From positions 1 through 6,992 of the forward strand of contig JAJZQR010000283.1 in assembly GCA_021806765.1 (NCBI GenBank): 6,992 nt of DNA, written 5' to 3'. The notes beneath the pieces are model-generated. The model saw only the letters and a program-made list of their open reading frames with translations, did no database searches and was not told the DNA's origin. Shown piece after piece: positions 5,715 through 6,992 of this stretch; position 1 is the stretch's first letter, and every line of letters begins with the position of its first letter. The DNA is from Chloroflexota bacterium (GTDB taxonomy: Bacteria; Chloroflexota; UBA6077). A program made the translations under genes and the position numbers.

Positions 5715-6619
5715 CGGAGTCATTGATGCACGTGCAAGCAGTGAAGCCCGAGCAGGCGTCCAGTCCCTTACGCAGGGCGCGCCGGATGCCCGCCCTGACC
5801 GTTCAGGCAACGCTGGCGTCGGCCGTCATACTGTTGCTGCTCGTTGCGGCGCTCTTTGCCCCGCTACTCGCGCCCTATGACCCGGCAGCGCAAGATCTCA
5901 TGGTTCGCCTGATGCCTCCCGCGTGGCTGGCCGGCGGGAGCTCGGCCCATTGGCTGGGGACAGACTCCCTTGGGCGGGATATCTTGAGCCGAATCATCTT
6001 CGGTAGCCGCGTTTCCATGTCCGTCGGCGTCGTGGCTGTCTTGATCTCCGGCACTTTCGGCACCACTGTCGGAATCGTCGGCGGCTACTTCGGCCGGTTG
6101 CTTGACCAGATACTTATGCGGCTGGCGGATATTCAGCTAGCCTTCCCGTCGATGCTGCTGGCTCTCGCGATCCTGGCCGTCCTGGGTCCGGGCTTCGTCA
6201 ACCTTCTCCTGGTTCTCGGCCTCACCGGCTGGGTAACCTATGCGCGTGTCGTCCGTGCCCAGGTGCTTAGCCTGCGCGAGCGGGAGTACGTGGTGGCCGC
6301 GCGGGCGCTCGGGGCATGGGACGCCTCCATTCTTCTGCGCCATATCCTGCCGAACGCTGTCGCACCGCTGATCGTTGTGGGCACCCTCCAGGTAGCTTCC
6401 GTCATCATCGCCGAGGCATCACTCAGTTTCCTGGGCGTTGGGGTGCCGGTCGACACCGTAAGCTGGGGGGCCATGCTGAGCGACGGGCAACTCTTCCTCG
6501 CGAAGGCTTGGTGGATCGCGGTGTTCCCCGGCATCGCCATCATGATGGCGGTACTTTCAGTGAACCTGTTGGGCGACTACCTGCGCGACGTGCTGGACCC
6601 TAGAGTGCGCAAGAACTAA
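5711..6619 (+). CDS. ABC transporter permease, DppC/OppC type
   Basis: A 302-aa inner-membrane partner of the DppB-type subunit. A cytoplasmic N-terminus (1-30) precedes membrane helix 1 (about 33-54). The family motif HWLGTDSLGRDILSRIIFGS (80-99) and the RVSMSVGVVAV segment follow. The EAA loop is EREYVVAARALGAW..LLRHILPNAVAPL (190-220) and the C-terminal family block is EASLSFLGVGV (235-245), ending DVLDPRVRKN. ATG 5711 overlaps the upstream stop by 4 nt, indicating coupling. An alternative in-frame ATG at 5726 (MHVQAV) has GGAG (5716-5719) 6 nt ahead, so the native protein may begin five residues later. The gene ends with tandem stops TAA-TAG (6617-6622). In most peptide transporters the ATPase genes dppD/dppF would come next; here a PLP enzyme follows after 19 bp. 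Confidence 0.94.
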   Translation: MTESLMHVQAVKPEQASSPLRRARRMPALTVQATLASAVILLLLVAALFAPLLAPYDPAAQDLMVRLMPPAWLAGGSSAHWLGTDSLGRDILSRIIFGSRVSMSVGVVAVLISGTFGTTVGIVGGYFGRLLDQILMRLADIQLAFPSMLLALAILAVLGPGFVNLLLVLGLTGWVTYARVVRAQVLSLREREYVVAARALGAWDASILLRHILPNAVAPLIVVGTLQVASVIIAEASLSFLGVGVPVDTVSWGAMLSDGQLFLAKAWWIAVFPGIAIMMAVLSVNLLGDYLRDVLDPRVRKN

Positions 6620-6638
6620 TAGTTGAAGGACTGAAGTC

Positions 6639-6992
6639 GTGGATGATTACTTCGCGACCAGCTACAAGTGTGACCGGTGCTCCGCCGAGTACGACCTCAC
6701 CCGGCCGCTCAACACCTGTGCCAAGTGCGGTGGGTTGCTCGAGGTCCAGTACGACCTGGCCGGTATGCGGACCCACCTGGACCGTCGACGATTCCACGCC
6801 GACGACCATAGCCTCTGGCGCTGGCGGGCCTTCCTGCCCCTGCCGCCCGACGCAAGCGTGGTTTCGCTCGGCGAGGGTGGAACCCCTCTAGTCCCTTCCC
6901 TGTACGCCGGTCCTCGCCTCGGCCTCCGGCATCTGTACTTTAAGAACGACACGGTTATGCCGACGGGCAGCTTCAAGGACCGAGGCTTCAGC
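6639..6992 (+). CDS. thrC: Threonine synthase-family PLP enzyme, N-terminal 118 residues, runs off the right edge
   Basis: The frame starts at GTG 6639, 8 nt after AAGGA (6626-6630), and is open to the last base of the window. An N-terminal zinc ribbon (Cys11, Cys14, Cys27, Cys30: YKCDRC..TCAKCGG) precedes the catalytic fold, as in the zinc-ribbon class of bacterial/archaeal threonine synthases. SLGEGGTPLVPS is the family's substrate-loop motif, FKNDTVMPTGSFKDRG contains the PLP-binding lysine (Lys113), and the last visible residues are GFS. Threonine synthase converts O-phospho-L-homoserine to threonine. Because it sits 19 bp behind a transporter and in the same row as a RidA protein, it may instead be a paralogue doing a beta/gamma elimination on the pathway's substrate; the visible part cannot separate the two. 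About 70% of the protein is expected to lie beyond the window. The symbol is the family name only. Confidence 0.85.
   Translation, partial: MDDYFATSYKCDRCSAEYDLTRPLNTCAKCGGLLEVQYDLAGMRTHLDRRRFHADDHSLWRWRAFLPLPPDASVVSLGEGGTPLVPSLYAGPRLGLRHLYFKNDTVMPTGSFKDRGFS

Noticed and set aside
6614..6624. Palindrome AACTA-A-TAGTT between the second permease and the PLP enzyme
   Set aside because: It is made by the tandem stop codons and is short, with no repeat elsewhere. It does not match the HutC operator pattern.

Overview
The window is GC-rich bacterial DNA with tightly packed genes and mostly G/C third codon positions. The solute-binding lipoprotein has a long Ala/Pro/Thr linker after its lipidated cysteine. 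This style, together with a GATC/GCCGAT-type intergenic hairpin, fits Chloroflexota or a similar thermophile/soil lineage. That placement is an impression from style, not a phylogenetic result.

Layout. At the left edge (1-123, minus strand) is the first 41 codons of an amidohydrolase-superfamily enzyme that runs out of the window. It diverges from a HutC-type GntR regulator (229-1029, plus). The 105-bp gap between them carries two face-to-face promoters whose -10 boxes lie almost exactly on top of each other. All other genes are on the plus strand: a RidA/YjgF-family protein (1185-1643), a COG3964-type metallo-deacetylase (about 1780-3027), a family 5 ABC solute-binding lipoprotein (3117-4715), two Dpp/Opp-type permeases (4797-5714 and 5711-6619, overlapping by ATGA), and the start of a zinc-ribbon threonine-synthase-type PLP enzyme (6639 to the window end). 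No ATPase subunits are present.

Regulatory sequence. The leader between the regulator and the RidA gene contains GTCTAGAC, which matches the HutC-family operator consensus GTnTAnAC exactly and the DasR-type core GGTCTAGACC at 9 of 10 bases. Just downstream is a 9-bp-arm inverted repeat with a competing 6-bp pairing. A 17+5-bp hairpin sits between the binding-protein stop and the permease ribosome-binding site. It lacks a T-tract and probably tunes the binding-protein:permease ratio.

Reading as a system. The order regulator, RidA, deacetylase, transporter, PLP enzyme, with a divergent second amidohydrolase, looks like an inducible uptake-and-breakdown locus. A peptide-like or acylated small molecule would be imported, hydrolysed by metallohydrolases and processed by a PLP enzyme, with RidA clearing reactive enamine/imine products. 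The substrate cannot be read from the sequence.
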